Source: DASWED01 sp036394995 (GTDB taxonomy: Bacteria; Actinomycetota; UBA4738; JACQTL01). From it: 20,519 bases of DNA. Of the stretch, positions 1 to 8,600 are shown in pieces. Where the stretch lies: NCBI GenBank assembly GCA_036394995.1, contig DASWED010000076.1:1-20519 (forward strand), read 5' to 3'. The position numbers were made by a program, and so were the translations under genes. A model generated the notes under the pieces. It was given only the letters and a program-made list of their open reading frames with translations, was not told the origin of the DNA and ran no database searches. Within the stretch, counting starts at the first letter, position 1. Each line of letters begins with the position of its first letter.

Positions 1-725
1 TACACCTCGGCGCGCCGCGTGAACACGTAGGTGGGCCAGGCGGACAGGAGCCTGGCGACCGCCCCGCCCCGGGCCGATCTCGTCGACCACACACCCGTGA
101 AGGCGAACCCGGCCGACTCCAGCTCGCGGCGGACCGCCCGAGGGCGGGCCTGATGGACGGGCATGCCGTCGTAGTCCACGAAGTACCCGTTCCGGAACGG
201 CCGGTTCCGGCGGAGGTATTCCCACCGCCGGCGCGCCCCCGTCACCGACCCCAGTCCCCGGGGCGACAGCGCCATGCCGGCGGGGTTGTGGCGGGACAGC
301 GCGAACACGCCCCCGGGAACCAGCACCCGGGCCACCTCCTCCAGACAGGCCCGGCGTTCCCGATCGGTCGCCAGGAAGTCGATCCCGTTGTACGCGACGA
401 TCACGGCGTCGAGTGACGCGTCACGGACGGGGAGTCGGCGCGCGTCGCCGACCGAGACCAGCAGCCGGCCGGCACCGTTCACAGGAGCAGGTGGGACCTC
501 GCGAAGCCCCACCGGGTTGAGGTCCATGGCGAGCACGTCCATCTCCCCACCCAGCAGATGGGGGACCAGCCGGCCCGTCCCGCACCCCAGGTCGAGCACC
601 CGCATCCCGGGCCTCAGGAATCGCCCGAACACGAGTTCCTCCGCCCGGAACACGTCCATGGTGCGGGCCCGGTACCCGTGCACGACGTCCTCGGTGGTTC
701 GCAGCGCCGTTCCCGTCGCGGCCAT
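1..725 (-). CDS. Class I SAM-dependent methyltransferase (partial, 3' end off the left edge)
   Basis: Reading the minus strand from the ATG at 725 gives an open frame of 241 codons to the window edge. Residues 45-55 carry a textbook SAM-binding motif I (VLDLGCGTGRL), followed by an acidic residue after the second strand (AMDL), a GDARRLP-type motif and a post-catalytic RVLVPGGVFALS segment. This is the Methyltransf_11/25 fold, so it transfers a methyl group from SAM to an unknown substrate. At about 240 residues it is nearly complete; the last visible bases are TA, so the next base decides between stop and Tyr. GGAGG lies only one base before this ATG, so a slightly different start is possible. 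It lies 77 bp downstream of the DUF2332 gene on the same strand and may be cotranscribed with it. Substrate cannot be told from sequence; family assignment is secure. Confidence 0.87.
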   Translation of the reverse strand, partial: MAATGTALRTTEDVVHGYRARTMDVFRAEELVFGRFLRPGMRVLDLGCGTGRLVPHLLGGEMDVLAMDLNPVGLREVPPAPVNGAGRLLVSVGDARRLPVRDASLDAVIVAYNGIDFLATDRERRACLEEVARVLVPGGVFALSRHNPAGMALSPRGLGSVTGARRRWEYLRRNRPFRNGYFVDYDGMPVHQARPRAVRRELESAGFAFTGVWSTRSARGGAVARLLSAWPTYVFTRRAEV

Positions 726-759
726 GCCTCCATGGTCGAGGGATCGCGACCGCCCGCCA

Positions 760-799
760 TCGGCCGATCGGCCGAACCTGGTCCGGCGAACGGCCGAAC
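760..799. promoter_or_regulatory. Palindrome and direct repeats between two minus-strand genes, possible operator
   Basis: Bases 760-775 form a perfect 16-bp palindrome (TCGGCCGATCGGCCGA). The 9-mer CGGCCGAAC occurs at 769-777 and again at 791-799, 22 bp apart, which is about two helical turns. The block lies in the 77-bp gap upstream of the methyltransferase start. Seen directly; a regulator-binding role is inference, since GC-rich palindromes also arise by chance. Confidence 0.3.
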
Positions 800-802
800 A
801 TT

Positions 803-1963
803 TCACCTTCCCAGCCACTCCACCGGCGGCCCGTGAGCGGCGCTCCGGGCCAGCAGGCGTTCCTCGCCGCCCGGCCAGACCGTCAGGCGGACCTCCGGCT
901 TCCCCAGGCGGCTCCACCCCCGGGCCGCGGGATCACCGGTGTCCGGGTGCTCCATCCGCAGCCACGCCACCGGCGACTCGCGCGTCGCCCGAAAGCCCGT
1001 CTCCTCCAGCAACGACGCCAGCCGAAGCCGCTCGTCGGGCGTGAAGTACAGCGTCACCACGGAGTGGAACACCACCAGCGCCGTCCCCGGCGCCGCAGCC
1101 GCCAGGCGCGACGGCAGCCAGTCGAACGCGTCGGCCGCCTCCACCGACGCCGGGACCTCCCGGGCGATCTCCAGCGCCCCCCGGAGCCGGGCGAACCGTT
1201 CGACCTGGTCCGCCCACACGAACGACATCAGCGTCAGCCGGCCCTCCCCGGTCCCCGGATCCACCGGTGACAGGTCGCACCCGGCCCGCTCCGCGACCGG
1301 GACCGACACGGGCGCCCCGCCCTCCAACGGCCCCCCGCCCCCCGAGAACACGTCCACGAACCGGACCGGCGACCCCGGATCCCCCCACGCCGCACCGCCC
1401 GACTCGTACCGGTACCGGTCCCACCGCAGGTTCAGTCCCGCGGCCGCACCGATCTCCGCCAGTCGCAGCGACAGCCCCGGGAACGAACGCGCCACCGTCA
1501 GGAAACCGCCGAGCAGCGCCCCCGACCTCCCCACCTCGTTCGTCTGGACGGGTCGGTCCATCAGGCCGCGCACCCGCTCCGCCTCCCGAGAGAGCAGCGA
1601 TCGGAACGCCGCCCACACCCCCTCGATGTCCGGCTCACGGACGACTGATCCGGATGCCACCGTCGCCGACGGGTAGAACGGGGCGAGCTCCGGCGCCTCC
1701 CCGGTCAGCACCAGCCGGTGCACCGCCCCCATCAGCACCAGCGGCGCCGAGTCCGCCGGCATCTCCGCCTGTCCCTCGAACACCGACCACACCGGCCCGC
1801 CGGTCTCCGCGTCGGCCGCCGCCCGCTCCAGCAGCTCGGCGTACAGCGGCGACCCCAGCGCCCGGCAGAATCCCGCCTGGACCCGGCACCGTTCGGCCAG
1901 CGCCTCCCGCCGGCCGGCCTCGCCAAGCGCTCCCCGCTTCACCATCCCCTTGCCAAACCTCAC
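803..1963 (-). CDS. DUF2332 family protein
   Basis: A 386-residue protein read from a GTG at 1963, with a TAAGGA Shine-Dalgarno four bases upstream. It matches DUF2332 as I know the family: an N-terminal helical region with a leucine-rich ELLERAAADAETGGP stretch, a central EIGAAAGLNLRWDRYRY signature at about 170-186, and a C-terminal segment with repeated small hydrophobic strands (ALVVFHSVVTLYF). The EIGAAAGLNL segment resembles a degenerate SAM-binding motif I, and the family is often described as methyltransferase-like, but no biochemical role is established. There is no signal peptide or membrane segment, so it is probably cytosolic. It is divergent from the DoxX-Rieske gene across 66 bp and is followed by a real methyltransferase gene, which may share its transcript. 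Confidence 0.88.
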   Translation of the reverse strand: MRFGKGMVKRGALGEAGRREALAERCRVQAGFCRALGSPLYAELLERAAADAETGGPVWSVFEGQAEMPADSAPLVLMGAVHRLVLTGEAPELAPFYPSATVASGSVVREPDIEGVWAAFRSLLSREAERVRGLMDRPVQTNEVGRSGALLGGFLTVARSFPGLSLRLAEIGAAAGLNLRWDRYRYESGGAAWGDPGSPVRFVDVFSGGGGPLEGGAPVSVPVAERAGCDLSPVDPGTGEGRLTLMSFVWADQVERFARLRGALEIAREVPASVEAADAFDWLPSRLAAAAPGTALVVFHSVVTLYFTPDERLRLASLLEETGFRATRESPVAWLRMEHPDTGDPAARGWSRLGKPEVRLTVWPGGEERLLARSAAHGPPVEWLGR

Positions 1964-1964
1964 C

Positions 1965-1977
1965 GTTCCTTAGGAAC
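1965..1977. promoter_or_regulatory. Inverted repeat overlapping the ribosome binding site of the DUF2332 gene
   Basis: GTTCC-TTA-GGAAC is a perfect 5-bp inverted repeat with a 3-base spacer. On the minus strand it contains the AAGGA Shine-Dalgarno of the DUF2332 gene, whose GTG is at 1963, and it sits in the 66-bp divergent intergenic region. It could be an operator or a small RNA hairpin hiding the binding site. The symmetry is seen; function is inferred. Confidence 0.3.
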
Positions 1978-2029
1978 TGCCGAACCGAGCCCGTCGAACG
2001 CCCCCACAGGACCCCGGACGGAAGGCGCC

Positions 2030-3157
2030 ATGGGAGCACACACCCGCCAGAGCGCACGAGCAACCATCCCGCCGAACCCGGCCCCCCGCCGGGAGCCGGA
2101 CACGTTCCCAGGCGCCGTCGCCGCGAGCTGGGCCGCGCAGCCGTGGTCGGCCCGGCTCCTGCGCACGTTCCTGGGGGTCACGTTCGTGTACGCCGGGTGG
2201 CAGAAGCTCTCCGATCCCGGGTTCCTTCACCGTGGCAGCCTGACGTACGTCGGGTCCCAGCTGCAGGGGTTCGCGAACGGGAGCCCGATCGGCGCCCTCC
2301 TCCGGGGGCTTTCCCACGCGGCTGTCCCGGTGGGCATCGCCGTGGCGCTGGGGGAGATCGCCATCGGCCTCGGCACGCTGCTCGGGGTGGCCCCCGTGGC
2401 AGCCGCGCTGGCCGGCTGCACGGTGAACGCGGTGCTGCTGCTCTCGGCCACCTGGCACGTCCACCCCTACTTCCTGGGCTCCGATTCGATCTACGCGGTG
2501 GCCTGGCTCGTCTACGCCGCGACTCTCCTCGAGACCGGGCGCCGGACCGCCCGCCCGCCGCTGCCGAGGGCCCGGCGCGGGCAGGTGGCGCCATTCGACC
2601 GGACCCGCCGCGACCTCATCCGCGGCGCCGTGGTGGGAACCGCCATGCTGTTCCTCGGCGGGGTGGCCGCCGCTGCCTCCCACCTGGCCCCCGCGCCCTC
2701 GAAGCGGGCGGCACCCCTCCAGCCGAGCCACCGCCCGCACACGCCCACGAAGCCGATCACGAAGCACACCACCAGGCCCAAGCACCCGACCCAGCAGCCC
2801 TCCACCGGGCCGGCCGGCAGCCCGCCGCCGCCGACCCACGCCGGACGGACCATCGCCCGCATCCAGGACCTGCCCATCGGCGGGGCCGCCGCCTTCTGGG
2901 GCCCGGGCGGCGAGCCCGGCGTGGTGCTCCGCCTGGACCGCCGCGACGTGGTCGCGTACAGCCGGATCTGCACTCACGCCGGCTGCGAGGTGGGCTACGA
3001 CCCGGCCGCCCGGCTCCTCGTGTGCCCGTGTCACGGTGCCGAGTTCGACCCCTCGGACGGCGCCCGGCCCGTCTCCGGTCCGGCGCCCACGCCGCTCGAG
3101 CGGTTTCGCGTGCTGGTGGACCGCGCCACCGGCGACGTGGTCCTTCCCGCCCAGTGA
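2030..3157 (+). CDS. DoxX/TQO-like membrane domain fused to a Rieske [2Fe-2S] domain
   Basis: A 375-residue protein starting at an ATG preceded by GGAAGG. Residues 40-170 form a four-helix DoxX/DoxD-type membrane domain, with the characteristic FVYAGWQKLSDP after helix 1. A second module begins with a twin-arginine-like RTRRDLIRG at 191-199 and a hydrophobic helix (200-217), then a Pro/Thr/Lys/His-rich linker (220-272) and a Rieske domain. The Rieske cluster is complete: box 1 is CTHAGC with ligands C314 and H316 and disulfide C319; box 2 is CPCH with ligands C332 and H335 and disulfide C334. Such a protein should sit in the membrane with the iron-sulfur domain outside, passing electrons to or from a quinone. 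DoxX relatives include the small subunit of thiosulfate:quinone oxidoreductase. Substrate is unknown. Its TGA overlaps a possible upstream ATG of the next gene. Confidence 0.9.
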   Translation: MGAHTRQSARATIPPNPAPRREPDTFPGAVAASWAAQPWSARLLRTFLGVTFVYAGWQKLSDPGFLHRGSLTYVGSQLQGFANGSPIGALLRGLSHAAVPVGIAVALGEIAIGLGTLLGVAPVAAALAGCTVNAVLLLSATWHVHPYFLGSDSIYAVAWLVYAATLLETGRRTARPPLPRARRGQVAPFDRTRRDLIRGAVVGTAMLFLGGVAAAASHLAPAPSKRAAPLQPSHRPHTPTKPITKHTTRPKHPTQQPSTGPAGSPPPPTHAGRTIARIQDLPIGGAAAFWGPGGEPGVVLRLDRRDVVAYSRICTHAGCEVGYDPAARLLVCPCHGAEFDPSDGARPVSGPAPTPLERFRVLVDRATGDVVLPAQ

Positions 3158-3202
3158 TGCGACCGGCACCGGACCACCCCGCGCGCCACCACCACCGCGT
3201 GA

Positions 3203-3231
3203 TTGAGCAAGCATCCACGCGCACCTACACT
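3203..3231 (+). promoter_or_regulatory. Sigma-70-type promoter for the debranching-enzyme gene
   Basis: TTGAGC at 3203-3208 and TACACT at 3226-3231 are separated by exactly 17 bases. The expected transcription start is near 3238, about 27 bases before the GTG at 3265. It lies after the stop of the DoxX-Rieske gene and argues against a translation start at the overlapping ATG (3157). Confidence 0.55.
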
Positions 3232-3264
3232 GACCGGCGAAGCCCGCCGCGCTCGAGCCGACAC

Positions 3265-5457
3265 GTGGATCACGACACCGAGCCACACGACGAACAGGCC
3301 CCGCACGTCACCGGCGTGTCCGTGCTGGTCACGGACCTGGCCAGCAGGACCCTGGCCATCAAGGAGGGCGAGACCTTCTTCTACTCCGATACCGAGGGCA
3401 ACCTCGACGACCGGAAGGACTACGGGCTCGGCCTGTACCACCGCGACACCCGGTTCCTGTCGCACTTCATGCTGAAGCTCTCCGGCCGGGCGCCGGTCCT
3501 GCTGTCCTCGTCCAGCGAACGGGCCTACATGGCCCACGTGGACCTCACGAACCCCGACCTGTGGGACGAGGACGACCAGCTCATCGCCCCCCAGCAGACC
3601 CTGAACGTCCGCCGGATAAGGGCCATCAACGGGCGGCTGTTCGAACGGATCCGGGTGAAGAACTACAACTCCCAGCCGGTGAGCGTGGACGTCGAGCTCT
3701 CGCTGGGGGCCGACTTCGCCGACATCTTCGAGGTCCGGGGCCTGGCCCGCGAGGTCAAGGGCAACCACGAGCCCCCCCGGACGGACACGAAGACCGCCTC
3801 CTTCGCCTACCACGGCACCGACGGCATCCGGCGCGAGACCCGGATCGAGTTCGCCAACGAGCCCGACGCCATGGAGGTCGTCGGTGACCTCATCAAGGTG
3901 GTGTTCCGGCTCAGCCTCGGCCCGTACCAGACCCGCATGCTGGCCATGACCGTCGAGCCCCTGATCCAGGACGAACGCCACTCCGCGAGGATCGAGTTCG
4001 ACACCGCGGTCCACGAGCTCCGCCGTTCCTACGAGGAGTGGGAGCACGAGTGCACCCGGGTGTCCACCGACAACGAGCTGTTCAACCAGCTGATGGACCA
4101 GGGCCTCCGCGACCTCCGCGCGCTGTACACGCCCACGGAGGGCGGCGGGGTGATCGCGGCCGGCATCCCCTGGTACGTCACCACGTTCGGCCGCGACGGC
4201 CTGATCGCCGCGCACCAGATGCTGATGGTGAACCCGCGACTGGCCCGGGAGGCCCTCCGGGAGATGGCCGCGTGGCAGGCCACCGAACGCGACGACTGGC
4301 GCGACGCCGAACCCGGCAAGATCCTCCACGAGGTCCGCCACGGTGAGCTGGCCCGGGCCGGCGTCATCCCGCACACGCCGTACTACGGCTCGGTGGACTC
4401 CACGCCGTGGTTCCTCATCGTGTACGCCCAGTACTTCCGGTGGACCGGCGACCTGGACCTGGCCAAGGAGCTGCTGCCGGCCGCCGAGGCGGCGCTGGAG
4501 TGGATCGACCGGGACGGCGACCTCGACGGCGACGGGTTCGTCGAGTACGACGCCCGCTCGCCGGCCGGCATCCGGAACCAGGGGTGGAAGGACTCCGGCG
4601 ACTCGATCGTCCACGCCGACGGGACCCTGGCCGCGCCGCCCATCGCCCTGGCCGAGGTCCAGGGCTACGTCTACATGGCGAAGCTCCGCACTGCTGACGT
4701 GTTCGAAGCCCTGGGGCAGCCCGACCGGGCCGACGCCCTGCGAACCGAGGCCTCCGAGCTCCGGGTCCGGTTCAACCGGGCCTTCTGGCTGGAGGACGAA
4801 CGGTACTTCGCGGCGGCCCTCGACGCCGACAAGCGCCCGGTGGCGACCGTGATGTCGAACCCCGGCCACGGGCTGTACTGCGACATCGTGGACGCCGAGC
4901 GGGCCCATGACCTGGCCCGGCGGCTCCTGGCCCCCGACATGTTCTCCGGATGGGGCATCCGGACCATGAGCAAGTCGGCGGCCGCCTACAACCCCATGAG
5001 CTACCACAACGGCTCGGTGTGGCCCCACGACAACGCGCTGATCGCGGCGGGCCTGAAGCGGTACGGCTACGTCCGGGCCACGAACCGGGTGGCCACCGCG
5101 TTGTTCGACGCCGCCATCCACGCCGACTACATGCGCCTGCCCGAGCTCTTCTGCGGGTTCACCCGCCGCTCGCCGAACCGGCCGGTGTCCTACCCGATCG
5201 CGTGCTCGCCCCAGGCCTGGGCCGCGGGCTCGCCGTTCCTGATCCTCCAGGCCATGCTGGGCATCTCGGCCCGGGCCCACGAGAACCTCCTGACGGTGAA
5301 CAAGCCCCAGCTCCCCGTGTGGCTGTCCACGGTCGAGCTCCGGAACCTCCGCGTCGGCGACAGCCGCATCACCCTGCTGTTCCGCCGCGACGGCGAGATC
5401 ACCGGCTTCTCCCTGTTGGACCGCGAGGGCGACCTCCGCGTGGTCATGGAGGAGTAG
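3265..5457 (+). CDS. Amylo-alpha-1,6-glucosidase / glycogen-debranching-type glycosidase
   Basis: A 730-residue protein. Residues 18-235 match the bacterial debranching N-terminal domain (GDE_N_bis: VLVTDLASRTLAIKEGETFF, GLYHRDTRFLSHF). Residues 260-680 form an (alpha/alpha)6-barrel glycosidase of the amylo-alpha-1,6-glucosidase type, with IPWYVTTFGRDG (301-312), GWKDSGDS (440-447), YHNGSVWPHDN (580-590) and LPELFCGF (625-632). The Asp of WKDSGDS and the Glu of PELFCG are the likely acid/base pair. The enzyme probably removes alpha-1,6-linked glucose from glycogen or a related glucan in the cytosol; no signal peptide is seen. The frame is open back to an ATG at 3157 overlapping the upstream stop, but codons before 3265 look non-coding and contain a promoter, so I prefer the GTG at 3265. 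The exact substrate (glycogen, trehalose-type or plant-derived sugar) is uncertain. Confidence 0.9.
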   Translation: MDHDTEPHDEQAPHVTGVSVLVTDLASRTLAIKEGETFFYSDTEGNLDDRKDYGLGLYHRDTRFLSHFMLKLSGRAPVLLSSSSERAYMAHVDLTNPDLWDEDDQLIAPQQTLNVRRIRAINGRLFERIRVKNYNSQPVSVDVELSLGADFADIFEVRGLAREVKGNHEPPRTDTKTASFAYHGTDGIRRETRIEFANEPDAMEVVGDLIKVVFRLSLGPYQTRMLAMTVEPLIQDERHSARIEFDTAVHELRRSYEEWEHECTRVSTDNELFNQLMDQGLRDLRALYTPTEGGGVIAAGIPWYVTTFGRDGLIAAHQMLMVNPRLAREALREMAAWQATERDDWRDAEPGKILHEVRHGELARAGVIPHTPYYGSVDSTPWFLIVYAQYFRWTGDLDLAKELLPAAEAALEWIDRDGDLDGDGFVEYDARSPAGIRNQGWKDSGDSIVHADGTLAAPPIALAEVQGYVYMAKLRTADVFEALGQPDRADALRTEASELRVRFNRAFWLEDERYFAAALDADKRPVATVMSNPGHGLYCDIVDAERAHDLARRLLAPDMFSGWGIRTMSKSAAAYNPMSYHNGSVWPHDNALIAAGLKRYGYVRATNRVATALFDAAIHADYMRLPELFCGFTRRSPNRPVSYPIACSPQAWAAGSPFLILQAMLGISARAHENLLTVNKPQLPVWLSTVELRNLRVGDSRITLLFRRDGEITGFSLLDREGDLRVVMEE

Positions 5458-5486
5458 GCCCTCCGCGAATCGGTCGAACGTGACCC

Positions 5487-5516
5487 TTGCGTCCGGTGTC
5501 TCCCGGGTGGAACAAT
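5487..5516 (+). promoter_or_regulatory. Possible promoter of the secreted nuclease gene
   Basis: TTGCGT (5487-5492), an 18-base spacer, then AACAAT (5511-5516) preceded by TGG, which fits an extended -10. It would give a leader of about 80 bases containing the GC hairpin at 5529-5568. The match is moderate only. Confidence 0.35.
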
Positions 5517-5528
5517 CCGCCGGTCATC

Positions 5529-5568
5529 CCCCTCCCCGGGGCCCGGGACCCCCTGTGTGGGGGAGGGG
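5529..5568 (+). terminator. Strong GC hairpin between the debranching and nuclease genes
   Basis: CCCCTCCCC (5529-5537) pairs perfectly with GGGGAGGGG (5560-5568) around a 22-base loop that can itself pair (GGGG with CCCC). It lies 72 bases after the stop of the debranching enzyme and 33 bases before the nuclease start. There is no T-tract, so it is either an atypical terminator or a structured 5' leader of the nuclease mRNA. Confidence 0.35.
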
Positions 5569-5601
5569 TCCAGCCGGACCAGGGGAGCCAAGGGGGTTCT
5601 T

Positions 5602-8600
5602 GTGAGCTATTCACCGGTGCGCCGTGTCGTTCGGACGGCTGCAGCTTTCTTCCTGCTCGTATCGATCGCCCTCGTGGCCATCCCGGCGAATCAGGCGAAC
5701 GCCGTCGCAACAGGGGTGTCGATCAGCACCGTCTACGGTGGCGGCGGTGCCTCCACCGGCTCGCCCACGTACAAGAATGACTACATCGAACTGTTCAACC
5801 TCGGTGCTTCTTCCGTGAACTTGAATGGGCTGTCGGTGCAGTATGCGGCCGCCGCCGGAACCACCTGGCAGGTAACTGCCCTGCCGGCGTTCAGCCTGGC
5901 TGCGGGCCAATACTTCCTTGTCCAGGAAGGCACTGCTGGGTCGGTCGGGGCCACACTCCCGCCGGCCGACGCAACCGGGTCGATCAACATGAGTGCGACC
6001 GCGGGCAAGGTGGGCCTCGTGAGCGGCACCAGTGCCATGACGGGGGCGTGTGGTTCCGGACCTATCATTGACTTCGTCGGGTACGGCTCGACGGCCAGTT
6101 GCTCCGAGACATCGCCGACGGTAACGCTCGACAACGCGCACGCCGCCCAGCGAACCAATTCATGCACGGACACGGACAACAACAGCTCGGACTTCTCGAG
6201 CGTTCCGAACGCGACGGCCCGGAACACCGGCACGCTGCCTCTCACTCCGTGCGGCGGTGACGCAGCCCCCTCGGTTTCGTCAACCGTGCCGACCAACGGC
6301 GCCACGAACGTGGCGATCACCTCGAACATCACTGTGACGTTCTCCGAGCCCGTGAACGTGGCAGGATCCTGGTTCACGATCTCGGGCGCCACGAGCGGTC
6401 CGCACACGGCCGCGGTCACGGGCGGGCCGACCACGTTCACGCTTGACCCGGACAGCGACTTCGTCAACTCCGAGCTGGTGAGCGTCAACATCGCCGCGGC
6501 GAACGTCACCGACCAGGACGCCACCGACCCGCCGGACAACATGGCGGCCGACTACCCGTTCAGCTTCACGACGATCTCGTCGGACACCGCTCCGACGGTG
6601 ACCAGCACCACGCCCACGAACGGGGCCGGGCAGGTCCCGGTGAACAGCAACATCGACGTGACCTTCTCCGAGCCCGTGAACGTGACGGCCTCGGCGTTCA
6701 CGGTCTCGGGCAACGTGAGCGGCGCGAACGCCGTCAACGTCACGGGCGGGCCGACGACGTTCACGCTCGATCCCGGATCCGACTTCGTGAACCTCGAGAC
6801 CGTGACGGTCACCGTGGTCGCGAACCAGATCACCGACCAGGACGCGAACGACCCGCCGGACAACATGGCGGCGAACTACGTCTTCGCGTTCGGGACCCCC
6901 ACGCGCATCCACGACATCCAGGGCGCTGCCCATCTCGGGCCCCTGGCCGGCCGCCTGCTCACCGGCGTCCCGGGCATCGTGACGGCCAAGCGCTCGAACG
7001 GCTTCTACTACCAGGACACGGCGGCGAACTACGACGCGGACGACGCCACGTCCGAGGCCGTGTTCGTGTTCACCTCGTTGGCCCCTGCGGTCTCGGTGGG
7101 AGACGACGTGAGCGTCAGCGGGACGCCCACCGAGTTCCGGGCGGGCGGCGCGAGCAGTGCCAGCCTGACCATCACCGAGATCTCGAACCCGGGACGGATC
7201 GTCGTCGTCAACTCCTCGGGCAACGCGCTGCCCGCCCCGACGGTGGTCGGTGCCGGCGGCCGAGTCCCGCCGAACGGCCTCATCGAGGACGACGCGACGG
7301 GCGACGTGGAAACCAGCGGGACGTTCGACCCCGCCTCGGACGGCATCGACTTCTGGGAGAGCCTGGAGGACATGCGCGTCCAGCTGAACGACGCCCACGT
7401 GGTGGGCCCGACCAGCGACTTCGGCTCCAACCGGGAGGTCCCGGTGGTCGGTGACAACGGGGCGGGGGCGACGATCCTCACCGCTCGCGGCGGGATCCTG
7501 CTCCGGCAGACCGACAACAACTCCGAGCGCATCATCCTCAACGACGTCATCGTCGGGGGCCCGACGCTCGCCACCACTGTGGACGTCGGCGACTCGTATC
7601 CCGGGGCCACGGTCGGGGTCATCGACTACAACTTCAACAACTTCAAGCTGGAGATCACGTCGATCCCCGCGCTGCAGTCCAATGACCTGACCCAGGAGGT
7701 CACCTCGGCTCCGGGGTCGGGTCAGCTCTCGGTGGGGAGCTTCAACGTCGAGAACCTGGACCCGAATGACGGGGCACAGAAGTTCAGCGAGCTCGCCAAC
7801 GAGCTCGTCAACAACATGCTGTCGCCCGACATCGTGGCGCTGGAGGAGCTCCAGGACAACAACGGGGCCACCAACGACTCCGTGGTGGACGCCAGCACGA
7901 CGATCAACATGCTGATCGCCGCGATCCAGGCCGCCGGCGGCCCGACGTACGATTTCCGCCAGATCAACCCGGTCGACGACCAGGACGGCGGCGAGCCGGG
8001 GGGGAACATCCGCGTGGCGTTCCTGTTCCGGACCGACCGCGGTGTGTCGTTCGTCGATCGCCCGGGCGGCACCTCCACCGCCGCCGACGCGGTGGTGGCC
8101 GCGCCGGGCGGTCCGCAGCTGCTGTACAGCCCGGGCCGGATCGCCCCGACGGACTCGGCCTGGAACAGCAGCCGCAAGCCGCTGGCCGGCGAGTTCATGT
8201 ACGGCGGCACGAAGCTGTTCGTGATCGCCAACCACTTCAACTCCAAGGGCGGCGACCAGGCGCTGTGGGGGCACTTCCAGCCGCCCGTGCTGTCGTCGGA
8301 GGCCCAGCGGATCAACCAGGCCACGCTGGTGCACGACTTCACGCAGTCGATCCTCAGTCTGGACCCGAACGCGAACGTGATCGTGCTGGGCGACCTGAAC
8401 GACTTCACCTGGTCGAACCCGCTGTCGGCGCTCACGAGCGGGGGGGTGCTGCAGGATCTGGTGCTGACGCTGCCCGAGGCCGAGCGGTACAGCTACGTGT
8501 TCCAGGGCAACACCCAGGAGCTGGACCACCTGCTGGCCTCGCCGCACCTCGCGTCCCAGCTGGATCTGTACGACGCGATCCACGTCAACGCCGAGTTCGC

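Noticed and set aside
1267..3156. Open frame upstream of and continuous with the debranching enzyme, suggesting a 1396-residue protein
   Set aside because: The extra N-terminal part is Pro/Arg/Thr-rich and overlaps the real DUF2332 (minus) and DoxX-Rieske (plus) genes in other frames; a promoter lies just before the preferred start.
3031..5280. Long open frame of 749 codons on the minus strand opposite the debranching enzyme
   Set aside because: Same cause: a composition-driven shadow of a conserved glycosidase gene with intact catalytic motifs on the plus strand.
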